From NCBI RefSeq assembly GCF_016742955.1, contig NZ_JABBYC010000001.1, positions 434,001 to 498,000 of the forward strand: a stretch of 64,000 nucleotides of DNA, given 5' to 3'. Origin of the DNA: Myceligenerans indicum. Lineage in GTDB: Bacteria > Actinomycetota > Actinomycetes > Actinomycetales > Cellulomonadaceae. Positions 1 through 8,459 of the stretch are shown piece by piece; positions within the stretch are counted from its first letter, which is position 1, and each line of letters starts with the position of its first letter. The notes beneath the pieces were generated by a model, which saw only the letters and a program-made list of their open reading frames with translations, made no database searches and was not told where the DNA came from. The position numbers and the translations under genes are program-made.

Positions 1-76
1 CCGTCCCGTCGGGGGCCATCAGGCCGATCGAGCGGGCGACGGACTGCCAGGGACCGGGAGGGCCGACGTTGGTCAT
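1..76 (-). CDS. Partial gene leaving the left edge (possible class I aminotransferase N-terminus)
   Basis: An ATG at position 76 on the minus strand opens a frame that stays open for 25 codons to the edge of the window. It reads MTNVGPPGPWQSVARSIGLM and then APDGT. This style of N-terminus resembles actinobacterial PLP aminotransferases of the DapC/YbdL group, but too little is present to assign a family. It would be divergent from the ABC operon at 518, with the 440-bp spacer as shared promoter region. The family guess is inference. Confidence 0.35.
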   Translation of the reverse strand, partial: MTNVGPPGPWQSVARSIGLMAPDGT

Positions 77-206
77 GGGGCGACCCTAACCGGGTGGGGC
101 CGTGGCGGGAACGGGTCGTGGGTGTGTCCCGCCGGCGTTCGTCCACCGCTCGTCCACCGTCGGCTCGCCCGTCCGCCGTCCGGAACAGCGTCCTTACCTC
201 GGTATA

Positions 207-320
207 TGTGGAAAACTTTGTGGATCTGTGGATAACTCCGGCCCACGGTCTGGCGTGTCGTCCACAGGGCAGGGAAATGGCGGCCATGACGGGGACCGGG
301 CGCGTACGGAGTTATCCACA
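207..320. promoter_or_regulatory. Cluster of DnaA-box-like sites in a 440-bp spacer
   Basis: The spacer 77-517 holds no convincing gene. Inside it are a perfect TTATCCACA at 312-320, its exact complement TGTGGATAA at 227-235, TGTGGAAAA at 207-215, and weaker matches at 219-227 (TGTGGATCT) and 258-266 (TCGTCCACA). Around 200-235 the DNA is locally AT-rich for this genome. DnaA binds such 9-mers. No dnaA or dnaN gene is adjacent, so this is more likely a DnaA titration or regulatory patch, or chance, than an origin. Confidence 0.4.
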
Positions 321-390
321 GGGTGGCCGGGCGCGGTGCCGGGCGATCGGGTGCATGCCGGTCCGCGCACGTCGCCACCGGTAACGATCT

Positions 391-424
391 GGTTGCGGCC
401 CGCACGTTTTACGGCCGCGTAACC
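391..424. repeat. Inverted repeat upstream of ABC operon
   Basis: GGTTGCGGCC at 391-400 is mirrored by GGCCGCGTAACC at 413-424. The arms pair except for two extra bases in the right arm, with about 12 nt between them. It lies about 95 nt before the ATG at 518, so it could be an operator or a leader hairpin for the importer. No TPP riboswitch core (CUGAGA) was seen in the leader. Confidence 0.35.
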
Positions 425-517
425 AGCCGTCGCGGAGCTGAAACGGCGGGCCCCTAGCGTCCAGGGATCAGAAACGCCGGTTTCGTACCCCCACCCAGCA
501 CACCAGGAGAACCACTC

Positions 518-1564
518 ATGATGCTTTCCCGTCCTGGGCGCATGCTGCGCCCGGCGGCCGTCGTGGCGGCCTGCACGCTCGCCCTCGCGGCATGTGGCTC
601 CGGCGACGCCGCCCCGGCGCAGAGCGAGGGTCTCGGCGACCTCACCGTCCAGTTGTCCTGGATCAAGAACGCGGAGTTCGCCGGCGAGTTCATGGCCGAC
701 AGCTCGGGCTACTACTCGGACGCCGGCTTCGGCACGGTCACGCTGAATGCGGGGCCCGGCGCCACGGAGAACCTCGTCGCCTCCGGCAACGCCGACTTCG
801 GACTCACCAACGCCGTGACCGTGGGCCAGGTCGTGGCGAACGAGGACGCGCCCGTCAAGATCGTGGGGACCACGTTCCAGAAGAACCCGTTCACGATCCT
901 GTCCCTCGCCGACGGCGCGGACATCGCGACGATCGACGACCTCAAGGGCAAGAAGATCGGCGTGCAGGACGGCGGCAACGGCCTGCTGTTCGCCGCGCTC
1001 CTGGCGGCCAACGGCCTCACCGAGGACGACGTCGAGATCGTGCCGGTGCAGTACGACCCGCAGCCGCTGGTCAACGGGGAGGTCGACGGCTTCCTCGCGT
1101 ACGTCACCAACGAGTCGATCATCGTCCAGGCGCAGGGCAAGGAGGTCACCAACCTCCTGTTCGCCGACAACGGCCTGCCGTTCGTCGCCGAGTCCGTCAT
1201 CGCCACCGACGAGACCATCGCCGAACGTCCCGAGGCCGTCAAGGCGTTCCTCGAGGCCGAGATCAAGGGCTGGACCGACGCGTGTGCCGACGTGGAGGAG
1301 GGCGCACGCCTCGCGGTCGAGGAGTACGGCTCCGACCAGGACCTCGATCTGGACAAGGAGATCCAGCAGAACACGATCCAGTGCGAGGAACTGATCAACA
1401 CCGACGAGACGGCGCAGAACGGCCTCTTCACGGTCAGCGACGAACTCCTCGCGCAGAACATGGCCACGTTCGAGGCCGCAGGGATCGATGTCGCCCAGGA
1501 GGACGTGTTCGACCTGTCGCTCCTGGAGGAACTGCTCGCAGAGAAGCCCGAGCTCAAGGGCTGA
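518..1564 (+). CDS. ABC transporter substrate-binding lipoprotein, NMT1/ThiY-like family
   Basis: A 348-aa exported lipoprotein. The N-terminus has basic residues, a hydrophobic stretch and a lipobox ending in LAACGSG, so the mature protein should be anchored at its cysteine. The body has the NMT1/THI5-like fold signature ([13 protein letters not shown] near residue 48, then [17 protein letters not shown]). Relatives bind hydroxymethylpyrimidine, riboflavin or similar heterocycles; the ligand cannot be told here. ATG 518 follows AGGAGA at 503-508; an in-frame ATG at 521 is equally possible. It heads an operon with an ATPase and two permeases at overlapping or near-zero spacing. No thiamine riboswitch motif is visible upstream, which leaves the substrate open. 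Confidence 0.88.
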   Translation: MMLSRPGRMLRPAAVVAACTLALAACGSGDAAPAQSEGLGDLTVQLSWIKNAEFAGEFMADSSGYYSDAGFGTVTLNAGPGATENLVASGNADFGLTNAVTVGQVVANEDAPVKIVGTTFQKNPFTILSLADGADIATIDDLKGKKIGVQDGGNGLLFAALLAANGLTEDDVEIVPVQYDPQPLVNGEVDGFLAYVTNESIIVQAQGKEVTNLLFADNGLPFVAESVIATDETIAERPEAVKAFLEAEIKGWTDACADVEEGARLAVEEYGSDQDLDLDKEIQQNTIQCEELINTDETAQNGLFTVSDELLAQNMATFEAAGIDVAQEDVFDLSLLEELLAEKPELKG

Positions 1565-1566
1565 TC

Positions 1567-2445
1567 GTGACCGAGCAGTCCGTCGCGCGGACCGCCGCCG
1601 GCTCCGCCCAGGAGGGCGGGGCCGGCACCGGCCTGCACATTGCGAACCTCTCCAAGTCCTTCGGGTCGGGCCGCAAGGCCGTCACCGCGCTGGACGACGT
1701 CACCCTGCACACCGACCAGGGCAGCTTCCTGTCCCTGCTGGGCCCGAGCGGCTGCGGCAAGTCCACGATCCTGCGGATCCTGGCCGGCCTGGAGTCGTCG
1801 ACGTCGGGCACTGTGAAGGTGGACGGCAAGGACCCCCGGCAGCTCCGGTCCGGGCACGAGCTCGGGATCGCCTTCCAGGACTCCGCCCTGCTGCCGTGGC
1901 GCTCGGTCGAGTCCAACCTGCGCCTCCCGTTCGAGGTGTCGGGCCTGCCGGTCGACCGCGCCCTGGTGGCCGACCTGATCCGCCTCGTGGGACTGGCCGG
2001 GTTCGAGAAGGCCCGGCCGGGACAGCTCTCCGGCGGCATGCGTCAGCGTGTGTCCATCGCGCGCGCCCTGGTCGTCAAGCCGTCGGTGCTGCTGCTCGAC
2101 GAGCCGTTCGGCGCCCTGGACGACATGACCAGGCAACGCCTCAACGTGGAGCTGCTGCGGATCTGGACCGAGAAGCCGGCCACGACCCTCATGGTCACCC
2201 ACGGCATCTCCGAGGCCATCTTCCTGTCGGACCAGGTGGCGGTGATGAGCCCCCGTCCGGGCCGCATCAAGGAGGTCATCGAGGTCGACCTTCCGCGCCC
2301 GCGGCTGCCGGAGATGCTGCGCAGCGCCGAGTTCCACGCCCTGCACGACCGGGCCTCGGAGCTGCTGTTCGCGGCGGACGGCCCGCCCGGCGCCGCATCC
2401 GACGGTGCGCCCGGCGCCGCGGCGACCGGAGCCGGCGATGCGTGA
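1567..2445 (+). CDS. ABC transporter ATP-binding protein (nitrate/taurine/ThiZ-like)
   Basis: A 292-aa cytoplasmic ATPase that would power the importer. It shows Walker [10 protein letters not shown], a Q-loop in [10 protein letters not shown], the signature LSGGMRQR, Walker [14 protein letters not shown] and the switch histidine in MVTHGISEA. The LPWRSVESN stretch is usual in the NitT/TauT subfamily. The GTG at 1567 starts two bases after the stop of the binding protein gene. The C-terminal 25 residues are a low-complexity Gly/Ala tail. The end overlaps the following permease start by 8 nt, which implies translational coupling. Confidence 0.92.
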   Translation: MTEQSVARTAAGSAQEGGAGTGLHIANLSKSFGSGRKAVTALDDVTLHTDQGSFLSLLGPSGCGKSTILRILAGLESSTSGTVKVDGKDPRQLRSGHELGIAFQDSALLPWRSVESNLRLPFEVSGLPVDRALVADLIRLVGLAGFEKARPGQLSGGMRQRVSIARALVVKPSVLLLDEPFGALDDMTRQRLNVELLRIWTEKPATTLMVTHGISEAIFLSDQVAVMSPRPGRIKEVIEVDLPRPRLPEMLRSAEFHALHDRASELLFAADGPPGAASDGAPGAAATGAGDA

Positions 2446-3220
2446 GCGCGCGCGCACCTGGCTGGGTGGTGCGGCAGGCCTGGCCGGGCTGGTGGCGCTG
2501 TGGTGGCTGCTCGCGCTCACGGTGTTCGACGGCTCGTCCATGCCGACACCGCCGGGTGTCCTGCGCCAGTACGGGACCGACGGATGGGCGTTCTACGCCA
2601 ACAACTTCGGCGGCACCGTCGTCGAGGCGCTGATCGGATTCGCCTGGGGCAACGGGCTGGCGCTCGTCCTCGCGGCGCTCGTCCTGCTCACGCCACGGCT
2701 GGAGCCGGTGATCTCGCAGATCGCGGTCATCAGCTACTGCGTGCCGACCATCGCGATCCTGCCGATCCTGTACATCGTGCTCGGCCCGCCGGAGCCGGGC
2801 GAGCCGTCGCCCACGGCGATCGTCCTGGCGGCACTGTCGGTCTTCTTCACCACCGTCGTCGGCGCCGTCCTCGGGTTCCGGTCCGCCGACCGGGCCGCGC
2901 TCGACGTCGTGAGCGTGTACGGCGGGGGCCGCTGGAGGCAGCTCGTGACCGTGCAGCTCGTGTCCGCCCTGCCCGAGATCCTCGGCGCCCTGAAGATCGC
3001 CGCCCCGGCGGCGTTCCTGGGCGCGATCCTCGGCGAGTACATCGGCGGGGTGGACCGTGGCGTCGGGCCCGCGCTGATCGCGGCGGGCCAGGGCCTCATG
3101 GTCGAGCGTGCCTGGGGAATCATGTTCGCCTGCGCACTCGTTGCGGGCATCGGGTATGCCGTGTTCGGCCTGCTGGGTCGCGTGGTGGTGCCGTGGTCGA
3201 CCGGAGGGGAACGAGGATGA
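2438..3220 (+). CDS. ABC transporter permease 1 (NitT/TauT type)
   Basis: A 260-aa integral membrane protein with about six hydrophobic segments, starting at an ATG that overlaps the ATPase gene by 8 nt. The BPD_transp_1 domain is recognised by the EAA-like cytoplasmic loop near residues 155-185 ([18 protein letters not shown]) that contacts the ATPase. Its length is normal for the family. It should form a heterodimeric channel with the next gene product, whose start overlaps its stop as ATGA. Confidence 0.9.
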   Translation: MRERARTWLGGAAGLAGLVALWWLLALTVFDGSSMPTPPGVLRQYGTDGWAFYANNFGGTVVEALIGFAWGNGLALVLAALVLLTPRLEPVISQIAVISYCVPTIAILPILYIVLGPPEPGEPSPTAIVLAALSVFFTTVVGAVLGFRSADRAALDVVSVYGGGRWRQLVTVQLVSALPEILGALKIAAPAAFLGAILGEYIGGVDRGVGPALIAAGQGLMVERAWGIMFACALVAGIGYAVFGLLGRVVVPWSTGGERG

Positions 3221-4032
3221 GCGGGATCACCACGACCGGGGGAGGCACCGGACGCACCCTCCTCGCCGGCCTGGGCAGGACACTGGGGACCGCACTCCTG
3301 ATGCTCGCGATCCTCACCACGGTGTGGGTCGTGTCCGTCGCAGCGGTCGACAACCCGTTCGTCGCCAAGGGGCCCGCGCAGGTCTACGAGTTCCTCGTCG
3401 CCGCCGACGACGCGGCCGAGACCCGTGCCCAGATCGCCGCGGGACTCGGCGTCACGCTCGGCGACGCCGCCATCGGGTTCGTGGCCGGCATGCTCGCCGC
3501 CACGGTCGCGGCCGCGCTGATCGTGCTCTCGAAACCGGTCGAGACCGCCGTCATGCCGGTCGCCCTGATCCTGCGGGCCGTGCCGCTCATCGCGCTCACG
3601 CCGATCATCCGGCTGCTGTTCGGCGACGAGCTGGTGCGCGTGGCCGTCGTCTCCGGGATCGTCGTACTGTTCCCGGCCCTGGTGAACATCGTGCAAGGGC
3701 TGCGCTCGGTGTCCGCGCAGATGTCCGACGTCGTCCACGTGTACGGCGGCGGTCCCTGGGCGCTGCTGGTCAAGGTGGCGTTCCCGTCGGCCCTGCCGGC
3801 GCTGTTCGCGTCGGTACGGATCTCCGTGCCGGGCGCCATCACCGGCGCACTGCTCGCCGAGTGGCTGATCACCGGCCGGGGGATCGGCAGCATGGTGGTC
3901 AACGCCGTGGGACAGTCCGAGAACAACCTGGTGTGGGCGTGCGTGCTCGTGGTGACCCTCGCGTCGCTCTCCCTCTATCTGGTGGCGCAGGTCGTCGAGT
4001 CGTTCGTCCTGGCGCGCTACGGGCCGCGCTGA
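3217..4032 (+). CDS. ABC transporter permease 2 (NitT/TauT type)
   Basis: A 271-aa membrane protein, paralogous in design to permease 1. The EAA-like loop reads VVHVYGGGPWALLVKVAF near residues 171-188, and about six hydrophobic segments flank it. The ATG at 3217 shares four bases (ATGA) with the preceding stop. With the binding protein and ATPase it completes an import system that needs no further subunit. The operon appears to end here; 19 nt later begins a short decayed frame of different origin. Confidence 0.9.
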   Translation: MSGITTTGGGTGRTLLAGLGRTLGTALLMLAILTTVWVVSVAAVDNPFVAKGPAQVYEFLVAADDAAETRAQIAAGLGVTLGDAAIGFVAGMLAATVAAALIVLSKPVETAVMPVALILRAVPLIALTPIIRLLFGDELVRVAVVSGIVVLFPALVNIVQGLRSVSAQMSDVVHVYGGGPWALLVKVAFPSALPALFASVRISVPGAITGALLAEWLITGRGIGSMVVNAVGQSENNLVWACVLVVTLASLSLYLVAQVVESFVLARYGPR

Positions 4033-4051
4033 TCCCGGTGCGGTTCGACGG

Positions 4052-4267
4052 ATGAAGAACCAGCACGGTGCGGCACGAGGTGGCGGAGTTGCAGCTCCTC
4101 TTGCCTTGATTTGGCTAGGTAGCCCTAGCACTCAGGCACAGGAAGACGTCTCGGCGGCGATGCGCCTGGCCGCCACGCGACTGAGGGAGGCCGAGCACCT
4201 CACCGCCCGCGACGTGGCTTCCCTTCTGGGTGTTTCCCACCAGCGCGTCTCTCAGCTCGCCAGCTGA
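4052..4267 (+). pseudogene. Remnant of a HicB-like antitoxin or HTH protein
   Basis: A 71-codon frame whose last 40 residues (ending LTARDVASLLGVSHQRVSQL) look like the C-terminal helix-turn-helix of HicB-family antitoxins. The first 30 residues look like random translation, and the usual N-terminal HicB fold is missing. No HicA toxin is adjacent. Base composition around 4085-4140 is lower in GC than the neighbours. The likeliest reading is a decayed fragment, although a tiny DNA-binding protein cannot be excluded. Confidence 0.45.
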
Positions 4268-4431
4268 CCCGTCGCTGGGGCTCGACGTCTTCGATCATTC
4301 TTCGCCGACCATGGGGCGATTCAGGCGTTCGCCGACAGCAGCAACCATGATCCGCAAGATCGGCCGACACGGCGGGGTGGGCGACAGCGGTCACTTCGTC
4401 ACGCCGTGGCCGTCGGGAGATCTGGTCTGCG

Positions 4432-4534
4432 TTGTCCACAGGCATCTGGGTCGTGGCGAGCGGATTGCACGGGTGGGTTCTACGCTCGTCGGCAGCGGTG
4501 GTCGAGGATCGCCGTTCAGGGGTACCACCAGCAC
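4432..4534 (+). promoter_or_regulatory. Promoter module of the tad operon (shared with flp)
   Basis: Four blocks occur here that also precede the pilin gene at 8262. They are TTGTCCACAGGCAT (4432-4445), GTGGCGAGCGGAT (4453-4465), a -10-like TACGCT (4481-4486) and GCCGTTCAGGGG followed by ACCACCAGCAC (4511-4534). The first three blocks have the same spacing in both copies (7 and 15 nt), as expected of a real promoter with an upstream activator or DnaA-like site. The rest of 4268-4554 holds nothing else recognisable. Confidence 0.55.
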
Positions 4535-4554
4535 AATCGCTCAGGGGGCGAGTC

Positions 4555-5928
4555 ATGTCGGTTTCGGTGGAACGACCCGAGCGGACGGCCGAGGGGCATC
4601 GCGACGCTCCGCACGTCGCGACCGCCGCGGCCGGTTCGGCCGAGGGCGACGCCGTCATGCTCGAGTCGGAAGTGCGCGAGCTCGTCCGCCGTCGTGGCGT
4701 CGATCCGGTCGCGGAACCTGATGCGTTCGGTGGCCTTGTGCGTGAGGCGGTGGCGGACTACGAGGACCGCGCCGCGCGTGGCGTCGTCGCACCGCTGGAG
4801 GATGCCGGGCGCGCCGCACAAGAGGTTCAGGCCGCCATCGGCGGGTTGGGACCCTTGCAGCCGTACTTGGATGATCCAGATGTCGAGGAAATCTGGGTGA
4901 ACTCACCCAGCCAGGTCTTCGTCGCCCGCGGCGGGCAGAGTGAGCTGACCACCACGATCCTCAGTTCCGAGCAGGTGGAGGATCTGGTCGAGCGAATGCT
5001 CCGGTCCACCGGGCGTCGCCTCGATCTGAGCAGTCCCTTCGTGGACGCGTGCCTGCCCGGGGGAGAGCGGCTGCACGCCGTGCTCCCCGGGATCACCCGC
5101 CGGGACCTGAGCGTGAACATCCGCAAGCATGTGGTGCGGGCCGCGAGCCTCGACGAGCTGGTCCGGCTCGGCTCGCTCACCCGCGATGCGGCGGCGTTCC
5201 TCGACGTCGCGGTGCGGGCCGGGCTGAACGTGCTCGTGGCCGGCGCCACCCAGGCGGGGAAGACGACGATGCTCAACGCGCTGACGGGATCGATCCCCGC
5301 CCACGAGCGCGTGGTCTCGTGCGAGGAGGTCTGGGAGCTTCGTCTCCCGGTGCGTGACCACGTGGCGATGCAGTGCCGGCAGGTCTCGCTGGAGGGCACC
5401 GGTGCGATCCCGCTGCGGCGGCTGGTCAAGGAGGCCCTGCGGATGAGGCCGGACCGCATCGTGATCGGGGAGGTCCGCGAGGCGGAGGCCTTCGACCTGC
5501 TCATCGCTTTGAACTCCGGCATCCCCGGGATGTGCACGGTGCATGCGAGCTCGGCGCGCGAGGCCGTCGTGAAGATGACCACCCTTCCGCTCCTCGCGGG
5601 CGAGAACGTCACCGACCGGTTCGTGGTCCCGACGGTCGCCGCGGCCGTCGACGTGGTGGTGCACCTGGCGGTCGAACGGGGACACCGGGTGGTGCGGGAG
5701 ATCCTTGCCGTGACCGGCCGAGTCGAGGACGGTGTCGTCGAGACCGCGACGCTCTTCCGCAGGGACGGCCAGGGGCTGTGCCGAGCGGGCGGCATGCCAC
5801 CGCACCTGCGGCGCTTCGCCGATGCCGGGATCGACGTGCATGCTGTGCTCGCGGGAACGCATCCCGGCGCCCCGCCGGATGCGGCCGCTCGCGCGGAATC
5901 GCCCTGGACGATCGCGGCGCGCGCCTGA
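4555..5928 (+). CDS. tadA: TadA/CpaF family type IV pilus assembly ATPase
   Basis: A 457-aa cytoplasmic secretion ATPase that drives Flp/Tad pilus assembly. The N-terminal domain is helical (residues 1-100). The ATPase core has Walker A GATQAGKTT near 230, Walker B RIVIGEVREAEAFDLL near 300 and the MCTVHASSAREA His-box near 325. ATG 4555 follows AGGGGGCG; the frame is open further upstream, but that stretch contains the promoter module. It overlaps the next gene by one base (TGATG). The septum-site/TadZ-like gene that often precedes tadA in actinobacteria is not present immediately upstream. Confidence 0.93.
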   Translation: MSVSVERPERTAEGHRDAPHVATAAAGSAEGDAVMLESEVRELVRRRGVDPVAEPDAFGGLVREAVADYEDRAARGVVAPLEDAGRAAQEVQAAIGGLGPLQPYLDDPDVEEIWVNSPSQVFVARGGQSELTTTILSSEQVEDLVERMLRSTGRRLDLSSPFVDACLPGGERLHAVLPGITRRDLSVNIRKHVVRAASLDELVRLGSLTRDAAAFLDVAVRAGLNVLVAGATQAGKTTMLNALTGSIPAHERVVSCEEVWELRLPVRDHVAMQCRQVSLEGTGAIPLRRLVKEALRMRPDRIVIGEVREAEAFDLLIALNSGIPGMCTVHASSAREAVVKMTTLPLLAGENVTDRFVVPTVAAAVDVVVHLAVERGHRVVREILAVTGRVEDGVVETATLFRRDGQGLCRAGGMPPHLRRFADAGIDVHAVLAGTHPGAPPDAAARAESPWTIAARA

Positions 5929-6782
5929 TGGGGGTTGTCGCCGGGCTGCTGCTCGGTGCCGGTGTCTGGTGCGTGTGGTGGTCCTGGTGGGACCGGCCGC
6001 CCGCCGCGCGTCCCGGATCCCGCTCGGGCCGCGCTCGCGCACTGCTCAACCAGGCCGGGCTGCCGCACACCTCTCCCGCCGCGCTTCACGGCACGACCGT
6101 CGCGGCGGCGTCGTGCGTCGGCCTGATTCTCTTCGCCATCACCAGATCGCCCGCGGTGGCCCTCTGTTTCGCCGTGCTGGGCGCGCTCGGTCCGCGGGCG
6201 GCGCTCCGGGCGCGGGCACGATCCCGGGAGCGAACTCTGCGGGCGGTGTGGCCGGACGTCGTGGACCACCTGGCGTCCGGCGTGCGGGCAGGACTGTCAC
6301 TGCCCGAGGCGGTCGCGCAGCTCGCCGAGCGCGGCCCGGTACCGCTGCGCGAGCCGTTCGCCCGGTTCGCCCGCGACTTCCGGGCGTCGGGCAGGTTCGG
6401 CGACAGCCTCACCGCGCTGAAGGACCGGCTGGCGGACCCGGTCGCCGACCGCATCGTCGAGGCACTGCGGGTCACGCACGACGTCGGTGGGCGTGACCTC
6501 GGCAGGCTCCTGCGCACGCTGTCCGGATTCCTGCGCGACGACCTTCGCACCCGTGGCGAGCTCGAAGCACGGCAGAGCTGGACCGTCAACGGGGCGAGGG
6601 TCGCCGTCGCCGGTCCGTGGCTGGTTCTCGCGCTGCTCGCCACCCGTCCCGGCGCGGTCGGGGCGTACGACACGCCGGCGGGTGCCGCGGTGCTTGTCGT
6701 CGGCGCGGCCTGCTCCGCCGTCGCCTACCGCGTGATGCTGCGCGTCGGCCGGCTCCCGGCCGAGGCGAGGGTGCTGCGATGA
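5928..6782 (+). CDS. tadB: TadB-like pilus assembly membrane protein (T2SSF domain)
   Basis: A 284-aa inner-membrane platform protein of the Tad apparatus. Hydrophobic segments lie near residues 1-20, 60-90, 230 and 250. The T2SSF domain (about 105-230) shows the DHLASGVRAGLSLPEAV type of motif. Its ATG overlaps the tadA stop, and its stop overlaps the tadC start (ATGA), so the three genes are surely co-translated. It partners TadC to form the membrane platform beneath the pilus. Confidence 0.88.
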   Translation: MGVVAGLLLGAGVWCVWWSWWDRPPAARPGSRSGRARALLNQAGLPHTSPAALHGTTVAAASCVGLILFAITRSPAVALCFAVLGALGPRAALRARARSRERTLRAVWPDVVDHLASGVRAGLSLPEAVAQLAERGPVPLREPFARFARDFRASGRFGDSLTALKDRLADPVADRIVEALRVTHDVGGRDLGRLLRTLSGFLRDDLRTRGELEARQSWTVNGARVAVAGPWLVLALLATRPGAVGAYDTPAGAAVLVVGAACSAVAYRVMLRVGRLPAEARVLR

Positions 6783-7714
6783 GCCCGGGAGCGGTGTGGG
6801 GCGGCATGGCCGGGCTCGGGCTGGGGGCCGGGCTGTGGCTGCTGTGGGCGGCCGGGCGGGCGCGCCGCCCGAACCTGGTCGAGCGCCTTGAGCCCTACCT
6901 GCGCCCCCGTACCTCGGCCTCGGGGCTGCTGCAGGAAGAAGCGGCCCGCCGGGCCGGGCCGCTTCGCCTGCTCGTCCAGCTGATGGCCCTGCCGGCGGTC
7001 GCCGCCCGCCTGGAACGCCTGGGTTCACCGGCCGGAAGCCTGTGCCGTCGCCTGGATCGCGCCGGGAGGGGCGAGTCGGTCGAGCACTTCAGGGCCCGCC
7101 AACTCACCTGGAGCGTGCTCGGCCTCGCCGCCGGTCTGGGGGTGGCGATCCTGCTGGCAGGAGCACGGTCCGCACCAGCAGTCGTGCTCGGTGCCCTCGT
7201 CGTGCTCGGAGGGACGCTGGGCTACGTGGCCTGTGACCAGTCGCTGGCCTGGCGCGTCCGCAGGCGTGAGGAGCGCATGCTGGCGGAGTTCCCGACGATC
7301 GCCGATCTCCTCGCGCTCGCCGTCGCCGCAGGGGAGGGACCCGCCGCCGCGCTCGACCGCGTGGCGCATGGAACCACCGGCGAGCTCTCCCGTGAACTGA
7401 CCGGCGTGGTCTGGGCCGTGCGTGCCGGGGCGGCCGTACCCGACGCGCTCTCAGCGATGTCGGCGCGCACCGGATGCGTGCCGCTGAGCCGTTTCGCCGA
7501 CGCCGTGGCCGTCGCACTGGAGCGCGGGACACCGCTGGCCGGGGTGCTTCAGGCGCAGGCGCAGGACGTCCGAGAGGCCGGTCGGCGCGCCCTCATGGAG
7601 TCCGGCGGACGCCGTGAGATCGCGATGCTCGTCCCGGTTGTCTTCTTGATTCTGCCTGTGACCGTGATGTTCGCCGTCTTCCCGAGCCTTGCGGCACTCC
7701 GGGTGGGATTCTGA
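6779..7714 (+). CDS. tadC: TadC-like pilus assembly membrane protein (T2SSF domain)
   Basis: A 311-aa membrane protein with a second T2SSF domain (about residues 165-290) and hydrophobic segments near 10-25, 115-160 and 285-305. Its last 27 residues (from VPVVFLILPV to LRVGF) recur in a second copy about 400 bp downstream (8028-8111) with about 20 of 27 residues identical. So the 3' end of this gene sits at a recombination or insertion junction. It closes the first half of the Tad locus. Confidence 0.88.
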   Translation: MSPGAVWGGMAGLGLGAGLWLLWAAGRARRPNLVERLEPYLRPRTSASGLLQEEAARRAGPLRLLVQLMALPAVAARLERLGSPAGSLCRRLDRAGRGESVEHFRARQLTWSVLGLAAGLGVAILLAGARSAPAVVLGALVVLGGTLGYVACDQSLAWRVRRREERMLAEFPTIADLLALAVAAGEGPAAALDRVAHGTTGELSRELTGVVWAVRAGAAVPDALSAMSARTGCVPLSRFADAVAVALERGTPLAGVLQAQAQDVREAGRRALMESGGRREIAMLVPVVFLILPVTVMFAVFPSLAALRVGF

Positions 7715-7787
7715 CGAGAACCAGTACACCGTTGGCCGTCACCCGTTCGGGCGAGCGCGAGGCAGCATCCGTCGCCCCCTTGCGGCT

Positions 7788-8018
7788 GTGTGGATCGAAC
7801 TCTCGGACATCGCACCGTGGGACCAGGAGTCACAGCGCGCCGTGACTGACATCGGTTGGCGTGAGATCGACGATGTCGGTCTGATGCCGGAGGAATACCT
7901 CTACGCCAGGAGTGCCGACGGGATCGAGGTCGAGCTGTTCGTCACGGAACTGGCCGGCGGATCGACTGCTGCCTCGATCGAAGTCGAAGGGCAACGAGGA
8001 GCCTCGTCTCACGAGTGA
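7788..8018 (+). CDS. Small hypothetical protein in a cassette between two tadC tails
   Basis: A 76-codon frame from a GTG at 7788 (MWIELSDIAPWDQESQRAV) to TGA 8018. It has an acidic soluble composition, no signal peptide and no recognised domain. Codon use is less extreme in third-position GC than the Tad genes. The frame stays open upstream to a TTG inside tadC, but that part is out of frame with tadC and looks random. It lies in the segment 7715-8027 flanked by two tadC 3' ends, which suggests insertion. It may be a fragment of a longer protein. Confidence 0.4.
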   Translation: MWIELSDIAPWDQESQRAVTDIGWREIDDVGLMPEEYLYARSADGIEVELFVTELAGGSTAASIEVEGQRGASSHE

Positions 8019-8027
8019 TCGGCTCTG

Positions 8028-8111
8028 TTCCCGGTTGTCTCCCTGATCCTGCCCGTGGCGGTCGTGTTCACCGTCCTTCCGAGCCCGGCCGCGCTGCGCG
8101 TGGGGTTCTGA
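8028..8111 (+). pseudogene. Second, detached copy of the tadC 3' end
   Basis: Twenty-seven codons plus stop encode FPVVSLILPVAVVFTVLPSP and then AALRVGF. This parallels the tadC C-terminus (7631-7714), with the stop in the same place. Differences are spread over third codon positions as well as amino acids, so it is a diverged homologue and not a fresh duplication. There is no start codon or upstream body. It is probably the tail of the original or a foreign tadC left after recombination. Confidence 0.75.
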
Positions 8112-8142
8112 CGGGCGAGTGCTGCGTGCGCCGGACCGCGAG

Positions 8143-8243
8143 TTATCCACAGGCATTCCGGTTGTGGCACGCGGATCAGCGCGCGTGACCCTACAGTCGG
8201 AGCGGCGTCACCCCGCAGGGGCCGTCAGGGGAACCATCAGCAC
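8143..8243 (+). promoter_or_regulatory. Promoter module of the pilin operon (matches tad promoter)
   Basis: Contains TTATCCACAGGCAT (8143-8156, with a perfect DnaA box), GTGGCACGCGGAT (8164-8176), -10-like TACAGT (8192-8197) and GCCGTCAGGGG followed by AACCATCAGCAC (8221-8243). Order and the first two spacings equal those upstream of tadA at 4432-4534. Transcription would start near 8204, giving the pilin its own strong promoter under the same control as the assembly genes. Confidence 0.55.
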
Positions 8244-8261
8244 GAGCCAAGGGGGCAGACT

Positions 8262-8459
8262 GTGCCTGCCAAGATGAAGAGCCTGAACTCGATACGTTCT
8301 GCGCGGTACATCGGTGATTCCGAACGTGGTGATGTGCCGGGGTGGGTCTTGGTCACGCTGATGACGGCAGGATTGGTCGTCGCCCTGTGGGCCGTGGCCG
8401 GCCCACTGCTCGAGGGCGCGTTCCGGCAGGCCATCACCTCCGTGACAGGCAACGCGTGA
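8262..8459 (+). CDS. Flp-type pilin-like small membrane protein
   Basis: A 65-aa protein with a short basic leader, then SERGDVPGWVLVTLMTAGLV leading into one hydrophobic helix. This is the layout of Flp prepilins, in which a prepilin peptidase cuts after a glycine just before the helix. It is the best candidate for the major pilus subunit. GTG 8262 follows AAGGGGGC. No prepilin peptidase gene is in the window, so processing must be supplied elsewhere. The stop overlaps the next start (GTGA). Confidence 0.7.
   Translation: MPAKMKSLNSIRSARYIGDSERGDVPGWVLVTLMTAGLVVALWAVAGPLLEGAFRQAITSVTGNA

Noticed and set aside
77..517. Chromosomal origin of replication
   Set aside because: DnaA-like boxes are present, but dnaA, dnaN, rpmH or parAB are not adjacent.
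400..517. TPP riboswitch in front of the NMT1/ThiY-like ABC operon
   Set aside because: The conserved CUGAGA core and flanking helices are not found.
4052..4267. Functional HicAB toxin-antitoxin system
   Set aside because: Only a C-terminal HTH-like stretch remains; the HicB N-domain and a HicA gene are missing.
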